NCBI GenBank assembly: GCA_029204225.1 | Contig: CM055111.1 | Span: 47,979,594-48,043,593 of the forward strand | Length of the DNA stretch: 64,000 bases | Source: Diphasiastrum complanatum | Taxonomy: Eukaryota; Streptophyta; Lycopodiopsida; Lycopodiales; Lycopodiaceae | Direction: 5' to 3' | Shown: piece by piece, positions 44,800-56,220 of the stretch | How positions within the stretch are numbered: position 1 is the stretch's first letter | Layout: each line of letters begins with the position of its first letter | Made by a program: the position numbers and the translations under genes | Notes under the pieces: generated by a model | Seen by the model: the letters and a program-made list of their open reading frames with translations, nothing else | Database searches by the model: none | What the model was told of the DNA's origin: nothing

Positions 44800-47516
44800 G
44801 TTAGCATCTATACAATTCTCGTGGCATGTAGGTTTACTTTGTTCTAGTCTATTTCAAATGTCCACATGTGGCAATAATGAGATCCTAACTGAGGTCTGCT
44901 TGGGATTCTCCCTTCTTATGTATGTTTATTAGTTTCTTTGATATCAGACAGAGAAGTTCGTTGGGTCATGCCATGCTGAGTGCCAAATAGCATTTCAAAG
45001 TTTCTTGTGTTTTTGGGTAATAGATATGGAGTTATCAATAAGGGAATAAGGAAATTAACATCACAGACATCCACTAATTTCTTGTAAAAGTTCAACTGAA
45101 GACCGTCTTCTATTAATAGTTGGATGTAGAGAAGGTTAAATGGTATTTTCCAGGGGTGATATTTTTAAGGTCCCTAAAATCTAACTTGCAACAAAATTCA
45201 GAAGTTATGCACATTCTTGGAACAAATTTGCTATGCATAAAGAATTATTTACAACGATGAGCAATAAATCCATGGAGAGAGTTGAGAAGGTAAAGGGATA
45301 AGAGAATTGCAAGAACCCTTAGTTATCTCAGAGAGAGACCTTAGGCATTTTGAAAAAATTGTGTATAATCTGTTGAGATGCACTGATAAGCTAAAATATC
45401 TTCCTTAGAGTGGATCCAACTAAAATGTCTCATCACAGACAGACGAGATGAGTCCCAAGTGATCGTAGTTTTAAAAGGAGAGAACTAAACTTAATCATAG
45501 ATATGTGCACCAAATCTACAAATTGAACCTCATTGGTGTATTTTTGTGGTAGTACCAAATAAGTGCAGTAGCAGGGCAGATCTTGTTGCAGTACTCACGC
45601 AGGGTATTAGCCTTAATCAAACTATACTTTCACTATGATTCACTTTTGGAGGGTTCCATGTTACCAGTGACCGCCATAAACTTAACACCTAATGGCAATA
45701 TGTAACCAAAGATCATGCTTAAAAAAATTATGAAATTTTTAGTAGCGCTACAAAAAAGCTTGATGGAAACTTCCATATCATTGCATGATGAATGTTCTCT
45801 CTACAAATATATCGTGCACGGTTTTTGCATTAACTTCAATTGATCGCTAACGGATACCTACAAAGTTTATGGTGTGGCCATAACAAATTAAGTTTGGAGC
45901 ATGCTCAAAAAGATGCAGATCCACTGATCAAATTATGATCATGGCGACAAGATTCGGCTTAAGAACGGGAGTCGTCAAAGAACCTTCAAAACATAAATAA
46001 TGGCACATCAAACTTAACTGAGACCTTATGCTATCTAAGAGGGATTCAAATTGAGTCTCCTTTGGGATTTGGCATAAGGTAAAGGTGCACATCAAATTCC
46101 AAGCCTGGTACCAATCTATACTCAGCAAATTGGGATTGTTCTAATATACCTATGTACTATGAATTTTGAAGGTTCGAGAGGTTGTTCCTAAGTTTCTAAT
46201 ATTGTTCTAATTCCTAGTAGTTTTGAATTCTGTAAAAACTTCCCATTCCAATTCTTGTTCAAACCTAAGTTGAAAGTTCACAAGTCCATGTGTAGAAGAT
46301 TAAAGGGTTCCTATTCATGTTCATATTTCCGTAAGTGGCAGGCCCAATTCAATCTGGTGGTAGATTCAGGTCTCAGCATGGTTTTAATTCTGGTGTGGAC
46401 TGTGAGCTCTAGGCCGAGAGTACATCTGTTCTTTGTTATTGGTCTTTCAAAATTTGCAGTGCAAAGAATTGTTTATATTTGATTTGTTTTCATTATATGA
46501 ATCATGGTTATATCAAAGAATACCAACTCTTTTAAATTGAAGAGAATCTAAGCAAACATGAGATGCACAACTTTCTTATCATATTGTCCAAAAGATTGTT
46601 TGGTAACTTAGCCCATATTTCAAACAAACATATATTTTACTTAAAAGATTGCTTATTTCTATATAATCATTCACCAACCAACTGATGGTGTACATAGCAA
46701 AATAACCTCAACAATAGCAAGGGTAAATCATAAAATACAACTAATCTACTGAAAAAATACAATAGCAACAAGGTAGACTCACAAAATACAGCTACCTATC
46801 AAAAAAATTACAAGAATCACAGAATACAACTATCTAGTCTAAAAATTAGACACTAAAAACTCTTGCCCCTACTATTACTATGATGCCAGAGCCCAAAAAA
46901 TATGTCACAAAAGATATTTAGATCTGATGTCATAGGATGGGCATTACGTCCTTGTTTACATAAGCCATGGCCAAGGTTTTATAGAAACATTGCAATATAC
47001 TTCTAACCCATCAATAACTATTTCCTACGCTAAAAAATGAGAAAGCGTACTCATGGCAGACACTTACAACTTATGTCTGGTCGTATCTTGTGCTTAGTCC
47101 AAATTTGTGATCTTAAAATCAAAAGATTTCATTAAAGGGAAAGCACACCAACGATTTTAACTGGTTGGCGCCTGTAGACGTTATTGGAGCCATCCAAGCA
47201 ATCGTAGCTAAGTACAATCTTGATGGAGCACCTAGAAAGAACGTGAAGAACCAAGAAAATGAGATTTGTTCCAAAGAGTCTATATGAACTCGAGCAACCA
47301 TCACATACTTGGAATATCAAGTTTAATCCATTGCTAGTGAAGTATCATTTAGAACCTAATCACAGTGAAGAGAATGGAAGATTGGCGAATACATGCAATC
47401 GCCCATAATTCAAGTGAAAGCGAGAAAAGTAATTGCTATGTTGGGATGCAACTAAAGAGAGATTGATCTACGAAAAATATTATTTGAATGGATCAAAGTG
47501 GGTAGATCTTTTGCAT
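44800..47516. other. Unassigned DNA downstream of the mutase exon
   Basis: No recognised gene. The frame at 47130-47290 reads NWLAPVDVIGAIQAIVAKYN but I cannot assign it. Otherwise AT-rich. Confidence 0.45.
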
Positions 47517-47517
47517 T

Positions 47518-47775
47518 GTGTACAAGCTTCGTTTTGGAAGTGCCAACCTTGCCTGTACACCACCAAATGTGAATTCTAAGCTCAGTATGCTCCAAAATGA
47601 AGACAAAGAAGAAATCATGGACAAAAGTGCGTTATCAAGAAGCTATTGGAAGCCTCATATTTGCAATGATGTGATCACGACCAAGCATAGCATATGTTGC
47701 TAGTAATGTAGCAAAATTTGCAGATTGTCAACATAAGCAGCACTGGAATGTTATTAGAAGAAATTTGTAGTAGTG
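47518..47775 (+). pseudogene. Copia-8 reverse transcriptase/RNase H scrap
   Basis: Two frames give TPPNVNSKLSMLQNEDKEEI and then, after a shift near 47630, YQEAIGSLIFAMM, a stop, SRPSIAYVASNVAKFADCQH and HWNVIRR. These match the copia segment that normally reads YxxAIGSLMYAMVCTRPDIA through the RNase H border. The Cys of CTRPDIA is a TGA stop. It belongs to a different copia group from Copia-2 or Copia-3. No LTR is associated with it. Confidence 0.75.
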
Positions 47776-48226
47776 AGTGTTGAGTGGGAGTACTGTTTTA
47801 CCTGAATAGTTATAGCTCAAGCCTCACATTGAAATACTTTGTTGTAATCGACTGAACTGTCACTACCACACAATTTTCATTGAACTTAGCCTAAAAAGAG
47901 TTTAAGTGTTATATAATCAAATAAACCCGCCCTTTAAATAGCGAGAGTGTTGCACAGAAACAAGCATTTTGTTGTACTCCTCAAAGCAAAGGGTGATTCT
48001 GATTTTATTTACAATTATGTTCTTATGTGATATGTATGAAATGTGTGTGATTAATAAAAAACAACTGACAGCAATAGGTACAGCTGATAATAGTGTACAT
48101 AATAGGGATCTCCTTACGACGACTGCCAGCAGCAGAACCATAACATGCCACTCTCTATGAGGAAGAAAAAATAATGCACTATGTACTTTGAAATCACTAT
48201 GCACAATGTTTTTGCAACAAAAATGA

Positions 48227-48640
48227 ATGAATGTCGCATGCTTTCTTTACTTGAGACAACTTGCCTGGAGGGGATGAAACGGAAGTTGCCAACCATGATA
48301 ACGGGATCGAGAAGTTCGGATCGATTTATGTGAGACAACCCACATAGAAGCGTTATTCAATCTCTCTACCTCGACAGCCAAGAAAAACGAGAAAACTGCA
48401 AAACCTAGAATCTGGATTCTGAAAGGAGGAATGAATGTCGTAGGCTTTCTTTACTTAAGACAACTTGCTTGGAGGGGATTGAACGGAAGTTGCCAGCTGA
48501 TAACGGGATCGAGAAGTTCGGATTGATAGTTCGGATTGATGTATGTGAGGCAATCCACATAGAAGCGTGTTATTCAATCTCTCGATCTCGACAGCCAAGA
48601 AAAGCGAGAAAACTGCAAAATCTAGAATCTGGATTGTGAA
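48227..48640. repeat. Two-unit tandem duplication (period about 204 bp)
   Basis: Bases 48227-48430 (ATGAATGTCGCATGC...AGAATCTGGATT) recur at 48431-48640 with substitutions and an extra TAGTTCGGATTGA segment in the second unit. A short (GA) run follows at 48643-48664. Confidence 0.85.
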
Positions 48641-48717
48641 ATGGGAGAGAGAGAGAGAGAGAGATTACAAAATGAACCATTTCATTTTTTATTTAATAAT
48701 TCTCTTAATTTAGATGA

Positions 48718-49366
48718 TGTGAAATTTTGTGTGAAAGATTTCAACAAGTTTAGTCATATTTTGGTTAATTGTTAATATTAGGCAAAACTCATTTTAGACT
48801 TATAAACTTTTTGAAGTTATATTAGTTTAAAATACATTCAATAAACATTTTATGAAAGTGTGGAAAGTTGGTAATAAAGTTTTAGAGATATTCAGATTTG
48901 AACTTTGAGTACATTGAATCTAGTCTAAAAAATAACAGGGTTTACATTTTGGAGGGAAAGCCAAGTGGCCAAATAAGGTCTGGACCTGTTATAAAAGAAT
49001 GAACTTGTGGAGAGAGACATTTTCTCTCTTCTCTCTTTTATTTCATCATTGTACATGGTTTTCTTTGGGTTCTACTACTCATTGGTGCATTCTCATGATG
49101 TTATGTTGCAATTCTATGTGTAGAATGATCATTTATTGTTATTTTTGGTTTCACACGTGTGAAATATAGTAGGGTACTATAATTGTACGGACAGAAACTA
49201 TATTTTATGTTCTAGTTCATGTTTGATCAATATCTCTTAGAGTTTGCATCTCATTTTGTATGTAGATGCTGATTTTTCTACATTGGCAAGATTGTTGGTT
49301 TGCTCCTTATTGTAACCAAAGATCAGGGACATGGATTGGATCTTGAATGATCTGAAATCCTTCACA
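48718..49366 (+). repeat. Copia-4 putative 5' LTR
   Basis: The right end (AATCCTTCACA) is fixed by the adjoining primer site. The left end is a guess: TGTGAAATT at 48718 gives a rough inverted match to the right end. A TATA-like TATAAAAG lies at 48990. Confidence 0.65.
48990..48997 (+). promoter_or_regulatory. TATA box in the Copia-4 LTR
   Basis: TATAAAAG, followed about 30 bases later by a pyrimidine-rich CTCTCTTCTCTCTTTTA region that is a plausible transcription start zone. Confidence 0.5.
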
Positions 49367-49378
49367 TGGTATCAGAGC
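49367..49378 (+). promoter_or_regulatory. Copia-4 primer-binding site (tRNA-iMet type)
   Basis: An exact TGGTATCAGAGC directly after the LTR end. Confidence 0.95.
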
Positions 49379-49970
49379 TTTTGTGTTTTAGGTTATGAAA
49401 GGATCAACCATCCTTAGCAAGGATTTGGAGGAGTTACCAATGCTAGAGCATGCTAGAATGATTTCTACTCAAAAATCAGCATTTTTGCATGTGTAGAATG
49501 GATCTTTTGTAGGTCAAAACTCAATATAGGTTTATATACTTGATCAATTCTGATTTCAAATTTGGTTTACTGGAATTAGCCGATTTTTGGTGCATTAAGA
49601 AGGTCTCATTGGAGGCTACGAGATGATATATCAAGTATCTAGAAATTGCATGTAGAATTTGAGATAGTCAATTTTTGTGATTTTGTCAAGACTCTAATTT
49701 TGATTGGATATCTAGTTTGTGAGGTTATTGAACTTCATTTGTGTGTGTTTCAATCTTAGGAAGTGGCAAGAATCATTATATTAAGGATAGATCATAGGTT
49801 GATCAAGATTCCACTATTCTATGTGTTGATTTTCTAGTTAGAAGTGCTAGAAGAGATTTGAGAGGTTCCATATATTTGTGACATCTTCTTGAGTTCATTT
49901 GTTGACATTCAAGAGAGTGCTTTGTGCATTGGAACAAGTTGAAAGGAGAAGAAGATCAGGTCATTGCAAT

Positions 49971-50855
49971 ATGGCTACAAGTGGTGGATACATGTTGGAA
50001 GGTGATGATAGGCTTACCTCAAGTAAATATTCACTGTGGAAAGTGAGGATGGAATTACTTCTTGAGATGAATGATGTTTTGAATATTTTTGTAGGTTTGG
50101 AAGAGAGACCAGCAACTCAACAAGATCAAAAGAGGTATGATAAGAGGGCAAAAAGGGCTCTACACATGATCAAGATGAATATTACCAATGAACTTCTCCA
50201 TCTTTGGAGGCTTGGGAAGCTTTGAAGAAGATTTATGAATCCAAGTCTACATCAAGAGTGCTTACTCTTAAGAGACAAATCTTTCAAAATTTTCAAAAGA
50301 AGGAAGAGAGTACTCATGCTTTTGTTTCGAGGGTTAAAGCATTCAATGATGAGTTAGCATGTATTGATGAGGTAGAGCATTAAGGAGGTAGAACTTGTTC
50401 AAGCTATACTTAATGGCTTGTTGGATGATCATCCTAATCTTGTTCAAATTAGTTTTTCTATTCAAAAGACTCTGCCAAGTATTGTGGATTTGGAAGAGAT
50501 TTTGGTAAATGAGGAGTATAGGCTTCAATCAAGAGGAGGTGGACCTACATCGACATCTCATTATGAAGAGGAGGCTATGTTCATCAACAGCAAGTTCAAA
50601 GGCAAAGGCAAGTGGTCTAAAGGGCAAGATCAAGGTGAGACTTCCTCTTTTGGCAAAAAGAAAGATAAGTCAAAGTTGAAATGCTTCTATTGTGAAATCA
50701 AAGGGCATTTTGCAAATGAATGTTTGAAGAAGCAAAGAGATGAAGGTAGCAAACAAATCAACTTTACTACTAATGATGAGGATCTAGGTGGTTGTGATTC
50801 TCTTTTGATGTGTTCTTCAAGTCCAATATCAAGTGAAGGTGAAAAAGATTCATGG
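49971..50855 (+). pseudogene. Copia-4 gag with zinc knuckle
   Basis: The chosen start is ATG at 49971 (MATSGGYMLEGDDRLTSSKY). Capsid motifs are SLWKVRMELLLEMNDVLNIF and RAKRALHMIKMNITNELLH. Frameshifts near 50210 and 50400 break the frame. Frame 50418-50858 then carries the basic linker and CFYCEIKGHFANEC, a CX2CX4HX4C knuckle. Confidence 0.88.
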
Positions 50856-51535
50856 TAAATTGATAGTGGAGCTAGTTCACACATGACTAGTCACAAGGAG
50901 TTCTTTACTTCTTTGTTCACTTATGATGGAGCCAAAAAGCAATTCACATGGCCAATGGTGGTGAGTGTGTGATTGAAGGTATTGGTCAATTCCTATTTGT
51001 CTCTCTACTAATAGGAAAGCAAGACTTGATGGTGTTCTTTACATTCCTTCACTTTCAAAGAATTTGCTAAGTGTTGGTCACATGATAAAGAAAGGATACA
51101 TGGTAAATTTTGGTGGTGATGCTTGTTTCATTACAAAGGAAAAAATCTTGGTTGCTAGGGGCAATAGACAAGGTAGACTTTTCAGCTTGATGTTTTTGTT
51201 ATGGCTAACAAAAAGGATGGAATGGAAAAGGAGACTGGTCTCAACTTTCCAAAGTTACCTTTTAGCATCAATAAGATTGGTGGATCTTATGCAAAGTCTA
51301 ACAAACTTTCTTATGCTAGATCTAGGTCAAGATCTAATATGCTTCTTGTAGATGTTCATCTTTGTGCTAACTTCGCTAGTCTTGAGGATAATGATGGTAT
51401 TTCAATGGTTCTTCATGGCAAGTGCAAGCATGCAAAAGGTAAGGAAAGAGCTAACTTCATCAATGGAACAACCATATTCAATTTTAGAAAACATTTTTAC
51501 ATTCGATTGAGGTCCAAACTATATGGTATCTAACG
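50856..51535 (+). pseudogene. Copia-4 protease and pre-integrase region
   Basis: Directly after SW, a TAA stop (50856-50858) replaces the usual Tyr, then IDSGASSHMTSHKEFFTSLF shows the aspartic protease active site DSGAS. Further on, LYIPSLSKNLLSVGHMIKKG and MVNFGGDACFITKEKILVAR lead toward the pre-integrase domain. The following 110-residue frame (51201-51533) is not recognised. The element is cut off there. Confidence 0.82.
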
Positions 51536-51589
51536 CGAACACTTCTCAAGTAGGAGAACCCCAAACTCTCAAATGATAAGCAACAATTA

Positions 51590-53560
51590 CATTCAATGCA
51601 CAAATGCTCAGAATTTTAATGACAGATTGTAAGCATGTCTAGTTTAATAGTTGAATTTCTAGCAAACCATCATGGATTTTTCATAAATGATATTTGTTAG
51701 TCTACTCAAGCAGTGCTCGAGTTTGAACAAATGTTTAACTATTCTTCCATTTCCATAAGAGATATACTGTCAAAGGATTTTAATAGCCAAGAAAATCTGG
51801 CTTGGTAACTGTTGAGAAAATATTTAGGCCTATGATAGTTTGATAAAGATTCATTGGTAGCATATCTATTTGTTCAAACTCAGATAACCATCATCAAACC
51901 ATCATAGATTTTTCATATATGAAATTTGAGGGCATACTCGAGCAGTGCAAAGAAATGTTTTATTCCACTTTTATTTCTAGAAGAGATTTATCGTCAAAGG
52001 ATTAGATCAACCAAGAAAATTAGGTTTGATAGCCATTGAGCAAAGATCTATGCAACTCAAGAAATGCTTGGATTTTTTTACCTTAGTTGTGAGAAGACAC
52101 ATACGTTATTTATATCTCTCAATATACTAGAGTGAAAAATTAGGTTTTGAAGCCCTTGACCCCATGACAAGTGCCAACCTACTGGAGCAATGTTCGAATT
52201 TGAACAAAGAGAAGTACTCCAACTCGAGCATTGCTCGAGTTGCACCATATTTTTGGTATTCCATCACTGCGAACTACTCAAATAACACTCTAGTTTGAGC
52301 AAATGATTTTGCTACTCATGAATTTTTATAAACCATCATAGATTTTTTCATAAATGATCATTGCAAACTAGTGTCTTCAACAAAAATAATACTAGCCTTA
52401 GTCGAAAACTTGACATGAAGGCTCAGTGCTACTTTAGGAGATCAATTTTGCTAGCCTACTCGAGCAGTATTCGAGTTTGAACAAACAGTTTTGCTAGTGA
52501 TGAATTTCTAGCAAACCATCATAGATTTTTCATAAGTAATATTTGCTAGCCTACTTGAGCAGTGGTCGAGTTTAAACAGTTGTTTTACTATTCTTCCATT
52601 TTCAGAAGAGGTATATTGTCAAAGAATTTTCATAGCCAAGAAAATCTGGCTTGTTAGCCATTGAGAAAAGATCTAGGCCTATGATAGTTTCATAAAAATT
52701 CATTAATAGCATAACTATTTGTTCAAGCTCAAGTTGCCTTTTCATAAATGATGTTTCTTTGCCTACTTGAGTACTACTCGAGTTTGAAAAGAATCTTTAT
52801 AGCCAAGAAAATCATATTTGGTAGCCATTGACAAAGATCTAGGCAACTCGAGCAATAGTCAATTGGAACAAAAATGATGCTTAGTCAAAATCTTGACTTG
52901 AAGGCTCAGAGCTATGCTAGCATACTTGAGCAGTGCTTGAGTTTGAACAATAGCTTTTCTAGTGATGAATTTTTATCAAACCATCACAAAGTTTTCATAT
53001 ATGATCTTTGAAGGCCTACTCGAGCACCTGCTTGAGTAGTGCGAGTTTGAAAATACATGTTTTATCACTCTTTTATTTCTAGAAGAATTTATCATCAAAG
53101 GGTTATATCAACCAAGAAAATTAGGTATGATAGCCATTCAAGAAAGATCTATGCAACTCGAGTAGTGCTCGAGTTAGGACAATTTTTTATTCCTTATATG
53201 TGAAAAGAAACATACTTTATTTATATCTCTCAATTTACTAGAGTGACAAATTAGGTTTTGAAGCCCAGGATCCCATGACAAGTGCCAACCTACTAGAGCA
53301 GTGTTTGAGTTTGAACAAAGAGAAGTACTCCAACTCGAGCATTGCTCGAATTGGACCATATTCTTGGTATTCCATCACTAAAAACTACTCGAATAGTGAT
53401 CTAGTTTGAACAAATAGTTTTGCTACTAATTAATTTTTATAAACCATCATAGATCTTTCATAAATGATCAGTACTAGTCAACTCGAGTAGTGCTCTAGTT
53501 GAATAAATGTTTTTACTATTCATTTATTTCTAGCAGAGATATAATAGCAAAGGATTTTCA
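51590..53560. repeat. Repeat array with CTCGAG palindromes
   Basis: About 2 kb built from recurring blocks: AAACCATCATAGATTTTTCA occurs at about 51664, 51896, 52330, 52513, 52979 and 53440. ACTCGAGCAGTGCTCGAGT and relatives recur between them. Larger units repeat: the block from CATGACAAGTGCCAACCTAC at 52164 recurs at about 53276 (offset about 1.1 kb), and the block near 51740 recurs near 52590 (offset about 850 bp). The same blocks occur in 14926-16288 and 62760-63200. Confidence 0.8.
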
Positions 53561-53917
53561 TTACAGAGTTCCTGAGTACAAAAGAGAATGTCTGACTAAG
53601 TTGGTTTACTTCTTTGAATTTATTTGTTGATTTTTTTTCGACTGCAAATGTGCATAGAACACCAACATTATTTGTTTGTAAGGCTTTGTTAGATGATACA
53701 TTGTCAAAACTTATGAACAAAGGTTGGGACCATAATCAAACGAAGATATAGATTGCCGAATAAAAAAAAGACTCCATTTGCTTTTGATAGACATCTTACC
53801 AAAGTAAAGCTAGGAGCACAACAAATAAGGCTCAATAGTATAGTTACTTGGATGCATAAAGAACCACGAATAGTTTTGCAGTTGGACTGCATTGTATAAA
53901 AATCCTCTTCAAAAGAT
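53561..53917. other. Unassigned DNA
   Basis: Between the array and Copia-5. No coding or structural signal is recognised. Confidence 0.4.
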
Positions 53918-54169
53918 TCAATGCTTCATCGTTGTGAGATTTTGTGCCAAAGAAAGGCCAGTGATGATGAAAATCTCTTTTCTTAAATCTTGATTGATGG
54001 CATATTGTAGTAATACCAGCCCACCATCAATTATGGCATATGTTACATATTCTCTTTTTTTCTTAAGAATGTTACAATAAAAATCATGAAATTGTAATAT
54101 ATAATCAATCTCTAGAATAGTTAGAGAAAAGGTTGAATGTAGATCTTCATAAAATATGACATCTTTACT

Positions 54170-54335
54170 CTCAATTACTTTTGAAATAGAGAGTATAAAA
54201 GCTTTATAGGCCTCCTTGGTTAATAAGCATCCAACCATGATCCATGAGCTTGGATCATCCTTCCTCCTTGCTTCCAAGGGAATATGTGCAAAGCAAACAC
54301 CTTCAAAGACACTAAGGTGATCAACCTTAGGCTTC
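54170..54335 (-). pseudogene. Copia-5 integrase C-terminal fragment
   Basis: Translation includes KPKVDHL and then MEARRKDDPSSWIMVGCLLT, KEAYKAF and SKVIESKDVIFYED. It corresponds to the copia integrase C-terminal region and the start of the linker, the part deleted in Copia-2. It continues the frame cut by the solo LTR at 55123. Confidence 0.75.
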
Positions 54336-54406
54336 TATTGTGTCATCAAGGTAGTATAGAGGTGCGAACGTTGGGAGCGGCAACCTCTCCTTCATCTGCA
54401 TAGCAT

Positions 54407-54489
<83 letters not shown>

Positions 54490-55122
54490 AGAGGGAGAGA
54501 CAGAGAATGCCTAGATTGAGAAAGGCTTTGGGGGCTCAAGCACCTACCCAAAGCTATTCAATCCCAACGTAGGGAGAGAGAGAGAAGAAGGAGAGAGAGA
54601 GGGAGAGAGAGTGTGAGAGAGAGACTTGAAGTGAGACCAACAGAGCTTTATTTAGAAGAAGATGGAAGATGATACAATACAAAGAAAATGGCTCCCTCTT
54701 ATAGATTTTAGAGGTGAGCATCCTTTACTCTGATTGGCCACTTCATTGGGGCAATGATTCTAATCCAAGCCTTTCAAAGAAACACTACTTAAATCTAATG
54801 GTTCTAAGAAAGCACAAGACAAGTCACATAAATAATGTGAGTCTTACTTTGTGCAACTTAGATTCCTTATTTTTCAGCTTGACTTTATGAACTTGGGCCT
54901 CAAATTTATTTATTTACACCTAAGGCCCAAGTCACTAGAACACAACTGAATCTATTTAACTAGTGTGCTCATTGGGCTGGGCTTATACACGCAGAGGACG
55001 CCAGTGCCTCGCACTTATTTCTCTACTCTATTGTGGCGGGGACCACTTAGTAAGACAAGGCCAATAGTAGTTTTAGTGGTGGGACCCACTAATTTGTTGT
55101 CGTACAAGAAATGCCCACAACA
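54336..55122 (-). repeat. Solo LTR related to the gypsy LTR family
   Basis: A 787-bp block splits the Copia-5 integrase between ...ILFKK and KPKVDHL. GCTTC occurs on both sides (54331-54335 and 55123-55127). Its right end (CCCACAACA) and the segment 54890-55020 (GGGCCTCAA...GTGCTCATTGGGC...GGGCTTATACACGCAG) resemble the Gypsy-A/B LTRs at 1870-2046. Read on the minus strand it begins TGTTGTGGG and ends CACAATA. No internal element sequence remains, so it probably arose by LTR-LTR recombination. It contains an (AG)38 run. Confidence 0.8.
54409..54484. repeat. (AG)38 microsatellite
   Basis: A perfect AG run inside the solo LTR. More impure GA tracts follow to about 54630. The related gypsy LTRs have shorter GA-rich stretches in a similar place. 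Confidence 0.95.
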
Positions 55123-55340
55123 GCTTCTTGAATAATATTTCATATGGTATGTTTCCTCCAAGAGCTCCATCACTCCTCAACGCTTTGATTTGCAATGAGA
55201 ATTCCATCTCAACATATGCTTTGAATAATAGGTAATAATCATACACCATAAATCTTGAAGAGAGAAGATATAAACATGTGCATCTTGTTTGATCATCCTC
55301 CTTTGAAAGTTCTGATACATAAACAACATCAAGAGAATTT
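55123..55340 (-). pseudogene. Copia-5 integrase core fragment
   Basis: Translation gives YLLSSRFMVYDYYLLFKAYV, EMEFSLQIKALRSDG, then ALGGNIPYEILFKK. Compared with Copia-2, the stretch from after the second catalytic Asp (RSDGG) to LGGKSPYEIL is deleted, removing the catalytic Glu. Upstream sequence is cut by the MITE. Confidence 0.8.
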
Positions 55341-55348
55341 GCACTCTC

Positions 55349-55610
55349 CAAGGTTACACCCCGATTCGAACCGGCCGATTCGAACCAATTCTCTCCGATT
55401 TGAACTGGTAGGCCAGGTTCGCATCGGAAAACGGTTTGAACCGAAAAAAAAAAAAAATTTAAAACCTTTTTTTTCACATTTTGATTTTTTTTTTCTTTTT
55501 TTTTGCCCTAAATCTGGTTCAAACCGAATTCCGGTTCGAACCGGGTCCGAATGGTTCAAAGGTTCAAAAACCGTGGTTCGAGGTTCGAACCGCGGTTCGA
55601 TGCAACTATG
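55349..55610. mobile_element. hAT-like MITE (262 bp) with 8-bp duplication
   Basis: Flanked by GCACTCTC on both sides (55341-55348 and 55611-55618). The ends form an imperfect inverted repeat, CAAGGTTACA at left and CATAGTTGCA read from the right. Eight-base duplications and such CAxxGTTxCA ends are typical of hAT transposons. The interior is packed with GGTTCGAACC palindromes and has an A- and T-homopolymer-rich centre (55440-55505). It has no coding capacity. Confidence 0.8.
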
Positions 55611-55618
55611 GCACTCTC

Positions 55619-55782
55619 TCTTGGACCCAATTTGTAGATCATGCCTTCATATCTTGATCCATGAGCAAGGATCTCACCATTCTTCTTGATCACACAATTG
55701 TCAATATGGAAATTGACATCAAGACCACCATCAAGTAATTGGCTAGCTTGGGAACAAAAAGAATCTTGTGAAGAGATAAAAC
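55619..55782 (-). pseudogene. Copia-5 pre-integrase segment
   Basis: Minus-strand sequence matches the Copia-2 segment GLDVKFNVDTCTIKKNDEIL (here GLDVNFHIDNCVIKKNGEIL). It is cut by the MITE at its downstream end. Confidence 0.7.
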
Positions 55783-56220
55783 TTATGATGATGCAAGCTT
55801 CAAGGGAATAGTCCCTACTCCTTCAATTTTGCACTCTTGATCACTTGCAATACATATGGACTTCTTGATTCCTTCATAAGGCATAATAGATGAAAAGGTA
55901 TTCTTGGAGCTACACATATGAGATGATGCTCCACAATCAATATACCAAGAGTCATCCTTCTTAAAGGTGGAAGAGGAGAAGCTTGATGCCATAAGAGAGT
56001 CTTCTCCATCACTTGAAATAAAGTCTTCTTTCTCATGAGAGATGTTGGCTTGTTTGAATTGGTTCTTCTTCTTGAAGCAATTGGTGGCATAGTGGCCTTT
56101 CTTGCCACAAAAGAAGCACTTAACATCTTTTTTCTTCTTCTTTGAAGTAGAATCTTGAGAGGAATCATCCTCCTCTTCATCTTGATCTTTTGATTTGTCC
56201 TTAGAGAAGTGTATCACCAT
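55783..56220 (-). pseudogene. Copia-5 gag zinc knuckle and protease
   Basis: One open frame contains CFFCGKKGHYATNC (an intact CX2CX4HX4C), an acidic linker, then DSWYIDCGASSHMCSSKNTF and GVGTIPLKLASS. The protease active site reads DCG rather than DSG or DTG, so the residue after the catalytic Asp is Cys. A second overlapping frame (56180-55815) is a shadow. Confidence 0.88.

Larger units (their letters stand above)
48718..51535 (+). mobile_element. Copia-4: 5' half of a Ty1/copia element
   Basis: On the plus strand a putative 5' LTR (48718-49366) is followed immediately by the primer site TGGTATCAGAGC, gag (from 49971), protease and part of the pre-integrase region. The element stops at about 51535 in unrelated DNA. 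No integrase, reverse transcriptase or 3' LTR is found. Confidence 0.85.

Noticed and set aside
44947-45010. Possible second phosphoglycerate mutase exon after an ATATCAG acceptor
   Set aside because: CAGAGAAGTTCG and GGGTCATG fit the expected next exon only for a dozen bases, and the following residues do not.
51590-53560. CRISPR-like repeat array
   Set aside because: Repeats are long, diverged, irregularly spaced and in a plant nuclear context with no cas genes.
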